Below, one piece after another: positions 1 to 10,791 of a DNA stretch of 64,000 nucleotides. Made by a program: the position numbers and the translations under genes. Positions within the stretch are counted from its first letter, which is position 1. Each line of letters starts with the position of its first letter. The notes beneath the pieces are model-generated. The model made no database searches and was not told where the DNA came from. It saw nothing but the letters and a program-made list of their open reading frames with translations. Origin of the DNA: Bradyrhizobium frederickii. Lineage in GTDB: Bacteria; Pseudomonadota; Alphaproteobacteria; Rhizobiales; Xanthobacteraceae. The stretch lies in contig NZ_SPQS01000010.1 in NCBI RefSeq assembly GCF_004570865.1, positions 240,002-304,001 on the forward strand, in the 5' to 3' direction.

Positions 1-533
1 AGCTGCTCGGCGCGCTCGGCCTCGATGCGGTGGGCGAGGCGCTGGTCTGCATGCCCGGCACGCATTCGAAATGGGTGCGCGTCAGGGGCGGCGTCGTCGA
101 ACGCTTCTCCACCTTCATGACCGGCGAGCTGTTCAGCGCCGTCTCGCGCGAGACCATCCTGTCGCTCGCGATCGCGGGCGCCGACGAGGCCGAGGATATC
201 GCGAGCTTCAAGGCGGCGGTCAAGGCGGCGTACGCCGCGCCGGCCTTCGCCGCGAATCTCCTGTTCACGGCGCGCTCGCGGCAATTACTGTTCGGCGGCA
301 CGCCGGCCGCGGCGCGCGAGACGCTGTCGGGCACCCTGATCGGCGCCGAGCTGGCCGCCGGTCTCTCCGGCGCGGTGCGGCAGGCGGCTGTCGTGCTGAT
401 CGCCTCGGGCCGGCTTGCGATGCTGTACCGGCATGCCTTCGATGCACTGTCGTTCACGGTGCAGCCGGTCGATGCGGATGAAGCCGTCCGCCGCGGCCTG
501 TCGATGGCGGCTGCCGCGATATGGACGAAATAG
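1..533 (+). CDS. dgoK: 2-dehydro-3-deoxygalactonokinase, 3' part (start lies outside window)
   Basis: Reading frame 3 is open from the first base of the window to a TAG at 531-533, so only the C-terminal part of the gene is present. The translated segment carries a GTHSKWV motif followed by FMTGELF, typical of the DgoK family, which phosphorylates 2-keto-3-deoxygalactonate with ATP in the De Ley-Doudoroff type galactonate pathway. The stop is 13 bp before the start of dgoA, the next enzyme of the pathway, so the two are very probably one operon. The call rests on motif recognition plus this gene pair; the N-terminal part cannot be checked here. Confidence 0.88.
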   Translation, partial: LLGALGLDAVGEALVCMPGTHSKWVRVRGGVVERFSTFMTGELFSAVSRETILSLAIAGADEAEDIASFKAAVKAAYAAPAFAANLLFTARSRQLLFGGTPAAARETLSGTLIGAELAAGLSGAVRQAAVVLIASGRLAMLYRHAFDALSFTVQPVDADEAVRRGLSMAAAAIWTK

Positions 534-546
534 AAGGATTCTTGAG

Positions 547-1179
547 ATGAGCGTTGCCTTTCCGTCAATGAAGCGGCCGCTGGTCGCGATCCTGCGCGGC
601 GTCAAGCCCGAGGAGACCGAGGCCATCGTCGGCGTGCTGATCGAAGCCGGCATGACCGCGATCGAGATCCCGCTGAACTCGCCCGATCCGTTCCGCTCCA
701 TCGCAATGGCCGTGAAGCAGGCGCCACCAGGCGTGTTGATCGGCGCCGGCACGGTGCTCACTACCGCGGATGTCGATCGCCTCAACGACGTCGGCGGCAG
801 GCTGATGGTCTCGCCGAACGTCGACACCCAGGTGCTGGTGCGTGCACATCAATACGGCATGGTCACGCTGCCCGGCGTGTTCTCGCCGACCGAGGCGCTG
901 CTTGCCGCGCGCTCCGGCGCATCGGGCCTGAAATTCTTTCCGGCGAGCGTGTTGGGTGCCGCCGGCATCGCCGCGATCCGCGCCGTGCTGCCGTCAGGCG
1001 TGATGATCGCCGCCGTCGGCGGCGTCTCCGACCAGAATTTTGTCGAATACATCAAGGGCGGCGTGACCGCGTTCGGGCTCGGCTCCAGCCTCTACAAGCC
1101 CGGCATGAGCGCCGCCGATGTCGCCGCGCGCGCCAAGGCGACGGTCGAAGCCTATGATCGGGCGATTGCGAAAGACTGA
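547..1179 (+). CDS. dgoA: 2-dehydro-3-deoxy-6-phosphogalactonate aldolase
   Basis: A 210-residue class I aldolase of the KDPG/KDPGal family, which splits 2-dehydro-3-deoxy-6-phosphogalactonate to pyruvate and glyceraldehyde 3-phosphate. The family hallmarks are visible: AILRGV near residue 14, an AIEIPLNSP strand, IGAGTVL, SPNVD, LPGVFSPTEA and the Schiff-base lysine in LKFFPAS. The in-frame codon at 415 would overlap dgoK widely; ATG 547, just after the dgoK stop, gives the normal family length and is chosen. It directly follows the kinase that makes its substrate. An enzyme of this family may also accept KDPG, but the dgoK neighbour favours the galactonate role. Confidence 0.93.
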   Translation: MSVAFPSMKRPLVAILRGVKPEETEAIVGVLIEAGMTAIEIPLNSPDPFRSIAMAVKQAPPGVLIGAGTVLTTADVDRLNDVGGRLMVSPNVDTQVLVRAHQYGMVTLPGVFSPTEALLAARSGASGLKFFPASVLGAAGIAAIRAVLPSGVMIAAVGGVSDQNFVEYIKGGVTAFGLGSSLYKPGMSAADVAARAKATVEAYDRAIAKD

Positions 1180-1285
1180 GCGTAATAAACCAGCTGTGAA
1201 CTCGTCATCGCCTAGTATGCCTCAAATTGCCGCGATGCTGATGTTGACACTTCGCGCAGTGTGACCGGCGCAGCAGGAGACTGAT

Positions 1286-3022
1286 ATGGCGATCAACAAC
1301 GTGGCCGATCTGTTCGTGGCGACGCTCGAACAGGCTGGCGTCAAGCGCATCTACGGCATCGTCGGCGACAGCCTGAACGCGCTGACCGAGGCGCTGCGCC
1401 GCCGCGGCACGATCGAATGGATCCATGTCCGCCACGAGGAGGTCGCTGCCTTCGCCGCCGCCGGCGAAGCCGAGGTGACCGGGAGCCTTGCGGTGTGCGC
1501 CGGCTCCTGCGGTCCCGGCAATCTGCATCTGATCAACGGGCTGTTCGACGCGCATCGCAGCCGCGTGCCCGTGCTGGCGATCGCGGCGCAGATCCCGACC
1601 GCCGAGATCGGCGGCGGCTACTTCCAGGAGACGCATCCGCAGAACCTGTTCCGCGAATGCAGCCATTATTGCGAGCTGGTCTCCGACCCCAGCCAGCTTC
1701 CTTTCGTGCTGGAGAACGCGATCCGCGCGGCGGTGGGCCTGCGCGGCGTCGCCGTGGTCGCGATGCCCGGCGACGTCGCGTTCCGTAGCCCGCCGAAGCG
1801 CGCGCTGTCGACGACGCGCGGCCTTGGCGTGGCGGCGCCGAAGGTGGTGCCGCAGGCCGATGAGCTCAAGGCGCTCGCCGATCTCCTCAACGGCACTGAG
1901 CGCGTCACCCTGTTCTGCGGCCGCGGCTGCGCCGGCGCGCATGCGCCCCTGATGCAGCTCGCCGAGGCGCTGAAGAGCCCGATCGTGCATGCGCTCGGCG
2001 GCAAGGAGCACGTCGAATACGACAATCCCTACGACGTCGGCATGACCGGCTTCATCGGTTTCTCCTCGGGCTATGCCGCCATGCACGCCTGCGACGCGCT
2101 GGTGATGCTCGGCACCGACTTTCCCTACAAGCAGTTCTTCCCGACCGATTGCCAGATCGCGCAGATCGACATCCGCCCGGAAAATCTGGGCCGCCGCTGC
2201 AAGATCGATCTCGGCCTCGTCGGCGACGTCAGGCTCACCATCGAGGCGCTGCTGCCGCTGTTGAAAGCGAAGACGCAGCGCAGGCATCTCGACGACGCCG
2301 TCGCGCATTACAAGAAGGCGCGCGAGGGCCTGGACTCGCTCGCCAAGGGCACGCCGGGAGCCAAGCCGATCCATCCGCAGTATCTCGCCAAGGTCGTCAG
2401 CGACCATGCCTCCGACGATGCGGTGTTCACCGCCGATGTCGGCACGCCGACGGTGTGGGCCGCGCGCTATCTCGACATGAACGGCCGCCGCCGGTTGATC
2501 GGCTCCTTCGTGCACGGCTCGATGGCCAATGCGATGCCGCAGGCGATCGGTGCGCAGGCGGCCCAGCCCGGCCGGCAGGTCATCTCGCTCTCCGGCGACG
2601 GGGGCTTCACCATGATGATGGGCGATCTGATCACGCTCACGCAAGAGAAGCTGCCGGTGAAGGTGGTCGTCTTCAACAACGGCGTGCTCGGTTTCGTCGC
2701 GCTGGAGATGAAGGCGGCCGGCTTCGTCGACACCAATGTCGACCTGGAGAATCCGGATTTCGCGGCGATGGCGCGTGCCATGGGGATTTTTGCCAAACGC
2801 GTCGAGGATCCGGGCGAGCTTCCCGGTGCGGTGAATGAGATGCTCGCGCATGACGGGCCGGCGCTGCTCGACGTCGTCACCGCCAAGCAGGAGCTGTCGA
2901 TGCCGCCGACCATCACCACCGAGCAGATCAAGGGCTTCAGCCTCTGGGTCTTGCGCGCGGTGATGAACGGCCGCGGCGACGAGGTGCTCGACCTTGCCAA
3001 GACGAACCTGCTGCCGCGGTGA
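1286..3022 (+). CDS. poxB: thiamine pyrophosphate-dependent pyruvate dehydrogenase (quinone) / pyruvate oxidase
   Basis: A 578-residue three-domain ThDP enzyme like E. coli PoxB, which decarboxylates pyruvate to acetate and CO2 and passes electrons to ubiquinone at the membrane. The N-terminal pyrimidine-binding domain has IYGIVGDSLNAL and the activating glutamate in RHEE (residues 49-52); the ThDP/Mg motif begins at Gly437-Asp438 (GDGGF) and ends in NN. The C-terminus (KGFSLWVLRAVMNGRGDEV) matches the membrane- and lipid-binding tail of PoxB rather than acetolactate synthases. A good ribosome site (CAGGAGA) precedes ATG 1286. It seems monocistronic; the upstream gap holds an imperfect repeat ACACT/AGTGT around 1247-1262, possibly regulatory. 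Confidence 0.9.
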   Translation: MAINNVADLFVATLEQAGVKRIYGIVGDSLNALTEALRRRGTIEWIHVRHEEVAAFAAAGEAEVTGSLAVCAGSCGPGNLHLINGLFDAHRSRVPVLAIAAQIPTAEIGGGYFQETHPQNLFRECSHYCELVSDPSQLPFVLENAIRAAVGLRGVAVVAMPGDVAFRSPPKRALSTTRGLGVAAPKVVPQADELKALADLLNGTERVTLFCGRGCAGAHAPLMQLAEALKSPIVHALGGKEHVEYDNPYDVGMTGFIGFSSGYAAMHACDALVMLGTDFPYKQFFPTDCQIAQIDIRPENLGRRCKIDLGLVGDVRLTIEALLPLLKAKTQRRHLDDAVAHYKKAREGLDSLAKGTPGAKPIHPQYLAKVVSDHASDDAVFTADVGTPTVWAARYLDMNGRRRLIGSFVHGSMANAMPQAIGAQAAQPGRQVISLSGDGGFTMMMGDLITLTQEKLPVKVVVFNNGVLGFVALEMKAAGFVDTNVDLENPDFAAMARAMGIFAKRVEDPGELPGAVNEMLAHDGPALLDVVTAKQELSMPPTITTEQIKGFSLWVLRAVMNGRGDEVLDLAKTNLLPR

Positions 3023-3043
3023 TTCGGCTGGGGCAGATCGGCC

Positions 3044-3197
3044 CACCTCTCCCGAAGGGAGAGGTCGGATCGCATCGAAAGATGCGATCCGGGTGAGGGG
3101 TTACGGTCTCGCTGAGTGCTGCGGCCCCTCACCCGGATTGCTCGGGCGCGCAATTGCGCGCCGAAGCAATCCGACCTCTCCCCGCCGGGGAGAGGTG
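3044..3197. repeat. intergenic palindromic repeat, family A (CCTCTCCCC type)
   Basis: Two inverted copies of a GC-rich palindrome: CCTCTCCC/GGGAGAGG arms, then a short hairpin and GGGTGAGGGG, facing a second copy that ends in CTCCCCGCCGGGGAGAGG. The same arrangement recurs at about 10461, 37714, 41461, 53373, 55096 and 59818. It overlaps the 3' end of the minus-strand membrane protein gene ending at 3101. Confidence 0.85.
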
Positions 3198-3514
3198 AAG
3201 GTCTGCCAGTGCAGCACGCTGCCGATCAGCAGGGCCGGCACGAAGCCAAGCACGATCAGGAAATGCGGCAGCTGCCTCGGCGAGACGAAGGCGATCGCGA
3301 TGTCCGAGATCAGCCAGAGCGCCGCGAACATCACCGCGAAGTCCGTTCGCGGGCAGCGCAGGTAGTAGAACACGGCGGTGATGACGATCGCGGGGCCGAT
3401 CGCGACCGCGATCATGATCGCGGTCAGCTCCTTCGGCGTCACCGCGTCAAGCATCATCGAGGCCAGCAGCCAGAGCGCGGCGAACATGGCGACGATGTCG
3501 AGCGGATGCCGCAA
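3101..3514 (-). CDS. small membrane protein with an internal tandem duplication
   Basis: A 137-residue hydrophobic protein that I do not recognise. Residues about 6-55 and 56-105 form two similar halves: each has an FAALWL core, a short A/P-rich turn (TPKEL versus SPRQL) and a second hydrophobic helix, giving about four membrane segments by tandem duplication of a two-helix unit. The start is a TTG at 3514 preceded by GAGAGG at good spacing; ATG 3487 is an alternative. The last 30 or so residues (from about TFTSPRRGE) are encoded by the family A repeat at 3044-3197, so the ancestral C-terminus was probably shorter. Function unknown. Confidence 0.6.
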   Translation of the reverse strand: MRHPLDIVAMFAALWLLASMMLDAVTPKELTAIMIAVAIGPAIVITAVFYYLRCPRTDFAVMFAALWLISDIAIAFVSPRQLPHFLIVLGFVPALLIGSVLHWQTFTSPRRGEVGLLRRAIARPSNPGEGPQHSARP

Positions 3515-3581
3515 TTCAATACCTCTCGCGGGGACGTATTATCGTTGTGGCCGGAGCCGCGGCCGTCAAGTCAAAATGCGC

Positions 3582-4490
3582 TTATTCGTCGTCACTTCCC
3601 GGCGTCGGGCGCAGCATGAAATGACCGAAGGCGGTGGCGATCGGCTTCTCCGCATCGTCCTGCCAGGCGCGCGCCTCGAAGGCGACGATGCGCCGGCCCT
3701 GCTTCACGATCGAGACGTTGGCAAACGTATCGAGCGCGCGCCCCGATCGCAGGTAATTGACGGTGAGCCCGATCGGCTTGGGCGGCGCGGCGGTACCGAG
3801 CTCGCGCGCGACGCCGATGACGGCGGTGGTCTCGAGGAAGGCCCCTGTCATGCCGCCGTGGATCGCGGGCAGGATCGGGTTGCCGATGATCTGCGGCGAG
3901 AACGGCATCGTCAGCGTGCCGTCGTCGTTGACGCTGATGCCGAGGGCGCGCGCGAACGGGCTGCGCGCGAAGGGCCCATCAGGATCCTCCGGCGCCTCCA
4001 GCACCGGGATGCTGCGCGCATCCATCCGGCGATCGGCAAGCATGTTGGTGCGGTTGGCGCCGATCATGAAGCAGGCGGTCGCGGTCGCGACCGGATCGTC
4101 TTCGGAGTTCTGATAGGCGGTGGAGCGCACGAAGGCGATCGAGCGCGTGGTGCGGTAGCAGACCGAATGCGCCTTGATGTCGAGACCTGGCGTTGCCGGC
4201 TTCTGGTAGTCGATGCGCAGGTCCAGCGTCGCGATCGCGCGCGTGCCGTCGAGCGCGAGCTGCACCGCCATGCCGCAGCTCTCGTCCAGCATCGCGGTGA
4301 CGACGCCGCCATGCAGCACCCCGGTTTCGGTGTCGCCGACGAAGACGGGCCGATAGGGCAGGCTCGACCAGGCCTCGGCGGGCGCGAAGCGGTCGAGCTG
4401 GAGCCCGCTGATATGGCCGTAATCGGAGCGGCGGCCCTTGATGGCCTCGGCGAGTTCCTCGAACGGGAGCGTGGTCGGCATGGTGCTCAT
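3582..4490 (-). CDS. double-hotdog PaaI-type acyl-CoA thioesterase
   Basis: A 302-residue protein made of two hotdog domains in tandem. Each half carries the PaaI/4HBT signature: VLHGGVVTAMLDESCG near residues 58-74 in the first and AIHGGMTGAFLETTA in the second. PaaI-type thioesterases hydrolyse acyl- or aryl-acyl-CoA; single-domain forms act as multimers, and a fused double hotdog supplies two halves of the active site in one chain. ATG 4490 is followed by a second possible ATG four codons later. It stands alone, divergent from the next gene. The substrate cannot be read from sequence. Confidence 0.82.
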   Translation of the reverse strand: MSTMPTTLPFEELAEAIKGRRSDYGHISGLQLDRFAPAEAWSSLPYRPVFVGDTETGVLHGGVVTAMLDESCGMAVQLALDGTRAIATLDLRIDYQKPATPGLDIKAHSVCYRTTRSIAFVRSTAYQNSEDDPVATATACFMIGANRTNMLADRRMDARSIPVLEAPEDPDGPFARSPFARALGISVNDDGTLTMPFSPQIIGNPILPAIHGGMTGAFLETTAVIGVARELGTAAPPKPIGLTVNYLRSGRALDTFANVSIVKQGRRIVAFEARAWQDDAEKPIATAFGHFMLRPTPGSDDE

Positions 4491-4629
4491 GAGGACGTTC
4501 TAGACCAGTGTCGGGCGCCGCGCAAAACCCCGGATGGGCCCCCGCACCACAGGCGGTTTGGCCTCGACAGAGCGGGCCGAAGCGCCGATGGTGGGCGCTT
4601 CGTTCGTCGATGACCTGTAAGGAGCGCCC

Positions 4630-4950
4630 ATGGCCGACCCCGAAACGCCCGCCGCCAATCAGGGGCCCGTCACCATTTCGAGCTCCAGCGCGGAGCGGGC
4701 GCCGATCATCTATTTCGACGGCGCGTCCTGCTTCGGCCATCACAACGGCGCGATCCAGATCGAGCTCGCCGCGAACCTGTTGATGCCGGTCGGCGCCGCC
4801 GTCAGGGTCGACGTGGTCCAGACCGCGCATTTGCGTTGCAGCGTCGCCGCGGCGCTGGCGCTGCGCGAAGCCCTCGACAAGGCGCTGGCGATGTACCAGC
4901 AGGGCCAAAAGCAGCCGATGGCGGAGGAGATTCCGGCGGTGAAGAACTGA
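4630..4950 (+). CDS. conserved hypothetical protein, 106 residues
   Basis: A short soluble protein with a strong ribosome site (TAAGGAG) before ATG 4630. Residues 24-94 form the compact part: a YFDGASCFGHHNGAIQIEL strand region, a hydrophobic stretch with VVQTAHLRCS, then a helix of Ala and Leu (AAALALREALDKAL); both ends look disordered. The pattern vaguely recalls DUF3467-type small proteins, but I cannot confirm that. No signal peptide or membrane segment. Neighbours are transcribed away or converge, so context gives no function. Confidence 0.6.
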   Translation: MADPETPAANQGPVTISSSSAERAPIIYFDGASCFGHHNGAIQIELAANLLMPVGAAVRVDVVQTAHLRCSVAAALALREALDKALAMYQQGQKQPMAEEIPAVKN

Positions 4951-4965
4951 GACCGCGGGGGCCTT

Positions 4966-5082
4966 CATGGTTCGAGACGCGCCGCAAGGCGGCGCTCCTC
5001 ACCATGAGGGTCAAAGATCGCGCCGCGAGGATGACCTCATCCTGAGGAGCCCGCCCAAAGCGGGCGTCTCGAAGGATGGCCG
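4966..5082. repeat. intergenic palindromic repeat, family E (CATCCTGAGGAG...TCTCGAAGGATG)
   Basis: Two-unit inverted structure between convergent genes. It begins ATGGTTCGAGACGCGCC and ends with CATCCTGAGGAGC, a short hairpin and GTCTCGAAGGATGG. A related copy lies at 49018-49123. No coding potential is credible in the 172-bp gap. Confidence 0.75.
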
Positions 5083-5122
5083 CAACGAAGTCGACATTGA
5101 CTTTGAGGTGAACGGCTTCGCC

Positions 5123-6592
5123 TCAGCCCACATGCACCTTCGGCTTCTTGCCGCCGTTCCACTTGCCGTCGAGCGCGCGCTCGATCTGGGCGGCGAGTTG
5201 CAGCAACAGGCCGTCGTTGGCCTGCTTGGCGATGGCCTGGATGCCGAGCGGCAGGCCGTGGTCTTGCATGGCCATCGGCATCGAGATCGCCGGCATGCCG
5301 CAGAGATTGGCGAGCGGCGTGAAGGCGAAAAAGCGCCAGAGATTGCCGAACCAGTCCAGCACGTCGGGATTGTCGGAGATGGTGAGATATTCCTTGGTGC
5401 CGACCTTGGGCGTCGGCAGCGCGGTGATCGGCGTCAGGATCACGTCCCACTGCTCGAAGAAGGCGCCGAAGCCGCGCGAGGTGGTGTTGAACACGCCCTG
5501 CATCTTCGCGCGCTCGGCGAAGCTCGTATGCCGGCCGGCTTCCCAGATCCGGATGTTCATCGGCTCGATCAGATCTTCCGGCGGCTTGTCCAGCCCGCGC
5601 GCGGCGAGCATGTTGGAGATCACCACCGCGAAGTTCGAGATGTAGCAGGTGGTCTGCGCCGCGAACGCGGCACGGAAGTCGAGCTCGGGCAGCGCATAAT
5701 CGACGTGATGGCCGAGGCCCTCGAGGAAGCGGCCGGTCTTCTCCAGCTCGGCGGCGATCTCTGGCGTCGCGGTGTAGTCGCCCCATGTGTGCGAGAGCGC
5801 AATGCGCAGCTTGCCGGGATCGCGCTTGATCATCTCGGAATAAGGCTGCGCCGTGGTCCAGAACGGCATGAACTCGCCGGGCGCAGGTCCCCTCGCATGA
5901 TCGACGAAGGCGGCGGTGTCGCGCACCGAGCGCGACTGGCAGCCCTGGATCGAGACGAGACCGGTCAGGTCCGACATGTGGGGCGCCAGCGAGAACACGC
6001 CGCGCGAGACTTTCAGGCCGATATTGCCGTTGACGCCGGCGGGAATGCGGATCGAGCCGCCGCCGTCGGTGGCGTGTGCGATCGGCACCACGCCGGCGGC
6101 AACCATCGCGGCGCTGCCTGCGGACGAGCCGCAGGTGGTGTAGTCGGTATTCCAGGGATTGCGCGTGACGTAGACGGCGGGATTGTCGGCCGAAGAGCAC
6201 ACGCCGAATTCCGGCGTCGTGGTGCGTCCGATCAGGTTGAGGCCGGCGTGGCGGAACTTACCGGTCAGGAACGTGTCGGCGCTGGCGCGATTGCCGCGCA
6301 TCAGCAGCGAGCCCATTTCCTGCAACCGGTCCTTCATGGTCGGCCCGAGGTCCTTCATCAGGAAGGGCAAGCCGGCGAAGGGACCTGCGAGATTGGCGCC
6401 GTCCTTGGCGGGATCGGCGATCACGTCCTCGAACAGCTCGACCACGCCCGAGAGCGCCGGATTGACCTTGGCGACGCCTGCGGCGGCCTGGCGCGCCAGC
6501 TCCTTTGCCGTCAGCTCGCCCTTGCGGACGCGGCCGGCCAGCGCGACGCCGTCGTGCTGCGCCCATTCATTCCAGCTCATCGGCAACGTCAT
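5123..6592 (-). CDS. amidase-signature family hydrolase
   Basis: A 489-residue member of the amidase signature family (Ser-cisSer-Lys triad). The catalytic lysine is Lys80 in PFLMKDLG; the cis-serine lies in CGSSAGSAA (Ser156) and the nucleophile in DGGGSIRIPA (Ser180), with the family spacing. ATG 6592 is preferred to the upstream TTG 6601 because GAGGGG then lies at a workable distance. These enzymes cleave amides or carbamates in many catabolic and biosynthetic routes, and the substrate is not predictable. The next gene upstream on this strand is a ring-opening amidohydrolase of the cyanurate/barbiturate family, 127 bp away, so a shared role in degrading a cyclic amide is possible but unproven. 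Confidence 0.85.
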   Translation of the reverse strand: MTLPMSWNEWAQHDGVALAGRVRKGELTAKELARQAAAGVAKVNPALSGVVELFEDVIADPAKDGANLAGPFAGLPFLMKDLGPTMKDRLQEMGSLLMRGNRASADTFLTGKFRHAGLNLIGRTTTPEFGVCSSADNPAVYVTRNPWNTDYTTCGSSAGSAAMVAAGVVPIAHATDGGGSIRIPAGVNGNIGLKVSRGVFSLAPHMSDLTGLVSIQGCQSRSVRDTAAFVDHARGPAPGEFMPFWTTAQPYSEMIKRDPGKLRIALSHTWGDYTATPEIAAELEKTGRFLEGLGHHVDYALPELDFRAAFAAQTTCYISNFAVVISNMLAARGLDKPPEDLIEPMNIRIWEAGRHTSFAERAKMQGVFNTTSRGFGAFFEQWDVILTPITALPTPKVGTKEYLTISDNPDVLDWFGNLWRFFAFTPLANLCGMPAISMPMAMQDHGLPLGIQAIAKQANDGLLLQLAAQIERALDGKWNGGKKPKVHVG

Positions 6593-6719
6593 GAAATCCA
6601 AATCCCCTCAAGGTGCGGCGCCACCTTTTTCGCAAGGGAGGGCCTGAATCAACTGAGCCGGCGCGGGGGGCAGGGTTGCGCCGGGCGGAGGGGTCGCAAA
6701 ACCGGTGATGCCGCCCGTC

Positions 6720-7832
6720 TCAATCCGACAGTCGCGCAATCACTGCAACCGGCCCGCCGCCAGCGGGACCCTGATGCTCGGCGCCCCCTGATACGTAGAC
6801 CGCGCCGGTGCCGGCAAGACCCGCGATCAGGCCGCCGACCGCGGCGCGGGCGTGGCGCGTCGAGCTGATGTCGGTGTCCTCCAGCATGGTATGACGGCAG
6901 CCGCGCACCGTGCCATCAGGTGAGGCCTCCGCCTTGGCGAAGACGTTGATGAGCTCGCGGCCCTCCGTTGCCTGCGGCGCGATGCGGAGTCCAACGCTTT
7001 GCAGCGCCGCGACCACCGCGGCGGAGTCGATGGCGTCGTTCATCACGGCATGACCGATCTCGAACTCGCTTGCTGATGCCGCCGAGTTGCCGAGCACGAT
7101 GACGACGTTGTGCATCAGCTCGATGCCTGATGAGGTGGAGGCCACGGACGAGAACAGATCGTAGCGCCGCAGCACGTCTTCATCGTGGAGATCGGCCGCA
7201 ATCTCGCCGAGCGCGACGGCGACGCCGAGCGCGGAGGCGCCGCGGGAATAGGCCATCGAGGCGTAGGCGCTGGTCGTCGCTGTCTTGTTGCCGCGCGCCG
7301 CTGCCGCCTCGACGCGATCGCTGGTGAGCAGCGGGCACTTGATCTGCACGAAGTGGATGTCGGCGGGATCGCTGATGCCGGCATCCGCCATGGCCGCCTT
7401 CACGGCGGTCGCCGTCTCCGTGATCTGCGCGGAGCGGCCGAGCTCCTCGGGCAGGAAATCCCGCGTCTGCGCCATGCCGATGCTCAGCCGCTTTCCGGAG
7501 GGGCGTACCGGAGGGCTGTCGATGGCTCGGCGCGTGAACACCGTGATGTGCGGGCTGAGCACGCCCTCGGTGCCGCCGGACATCACGAAGGCGATGCGCT
7601 GCTCGACCTCGTGCTGCGGCAGGTCGAGGTGGGGCGCCAGCGCTGCGCACAGCGCGCTGACGGCGTATTCCCGCGTGAAATCATTGACGCCGCCGTTACC
7701 CTCGGTCTTGCCGAGGATCGCTAGGATCTCGCGCGGATCGATCGCGCCCGAACCGATCATGGCCATGAGACCGGAGACATCGCCGGGGCCCGTGGTGGCG
7801 ATCTTGAAGACGCCGACCGATGTTGTACGCAT
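6720..7832 (-). CDS. ring-opening amidohydrolase (cyanuric acid hydrolase / barbiturase family)
   Basis: A 370-residue protein with the three-repeat fold of cyanuric acid hydrolase (AtzD/TrzD) and barbiturase. Each repeat should supply a Ser-Lys pair and all three are visible: Lys42 (LGKTEGN) with Ser85 (MSGGTEG), Lys165 (VQIKCPLL) with Ser232 (ASTSSG), and Lys300 (FAKAEAS) with Ser348 (VSGGAEHQGP). The enzyme opens a cyclic imide ring: cyanuric acid to carboxybiuret, or barbiturate to ureidomalonate. The frame stays open upstream past the start, but ATG 7832 gives the family length and N-terminus. No biuret hydrolase, allophanate hydrolase or ureidomalonase is adjacent; an amidase follows. 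Which ring is the substrate remains open. Confidence 0.85.
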   Translation of the reverse strand: MRTTSVGVFKIATTGPGDVSGLMAMIGSGAIDPREILAILGKTEGNGGVNDFTREYAVSALCAALAPHLDLPQHEVEQRIAFVMSGGTEGVLSPHITVFTRRAIDSPPVRPSGKRLSIGMAQTRDFLPEELGRSAQITETATAVKAAMADAGISDPADIHFVQIKCPLLTSDRVEAAAARGNKTATTSAYASMAYSRGASALGVAVALGEIAADLHDEDVLRRYDLFSSVASTSSGIELMHNVVIVLGNSAASASEFEIGHAVMNDAIDSAAVVAALQSVGLRIAPQATEGRELINVFAKAEASPDGTVRGCRHTMLEDTDISSTRHARAAVGGLIAGLAGTGAVYVSGGAEHQGPAGGGPVAVIARLSD

Positions 7833-8115
7833 GACTGTCCTTGTGGAGTTCAGGGGCCCGGCGGAGCAAACAGCCGTTGAACAGCGGCTCCTGTCAAGCA
7901 GGGATGACGGATCGGCTATCCTGGTCTGCCGCGATGCAAGAGAGAAGCCGCGCCTCCCCACGAATGTGGCGAGATCGCATCGGTTCGAGAAAAAAATCCC
8001 CTGTCGACGGTGGTCCGGCGTACCTTGATGAATCAACCCCGCTTGGTCCATAAGCGGCGTCCCGTGGCCGGTGGTTCGCCGCCCGCACGGCGGGCTTGGA
8101 TAGAGGGAATCTCGC

Positions 8116-10455
<2,340 letters not shown>

Positions 10456-10460
10456 TCCCT

Positions 10461-10660
10461 TCACCTCTCCCCGCTCTTCGGCGGGGAGAGGTCGGATCGC
10501 GTTAGCGATCCGGGTGAGGGGCGTGGCACTACGTTGCCCAGATGGAGGCCCAACCGACGCCGATACGAGTGCGCGCCGAATTTGGCCAGCAGCTGATATC
10601 GCATGCGCGGAAGCAACCCCTCACCCCACCCTCTCCCCGTAAGAACGGGGAGAGGGAGCG
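10461..10660. repeat. intergenic palindromic repeats, family A (two arms)
   Basis: This fills most of the 336-bp gap after tex. An arm at about 10461-10521 (CACCTCTCCCCG hairpin, then GGGTGAGGGG) faces a second arm at about 10616-10660 (CCTCACCCCACCCTCTCC, hairpin, GGGGAGAGGGAGCG). The central part is unrelated to other copies. The remaining 130 bp before the next gene shows no other gene. Confidence 0.85.
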
Positions 10661-10791
10661 ATAGAGTGTTGCCTCCCTGACACCCGCGTCAGAATCTGGC
10701 GCGTTTGTAAGTTGAAGCTTGCTGTTCCTTCCTTTCATCTGATCGTCCTCGTGCGGCCTCAAGTCCGTCGCACTGCCAGGAGGATGTTTCG

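Noticed and set aside
1205..3046. 613-codon minus-strand open frame opposite poxB
   Set aside because: Shadow frame; poxB carries all ThDP enzyme motifs.
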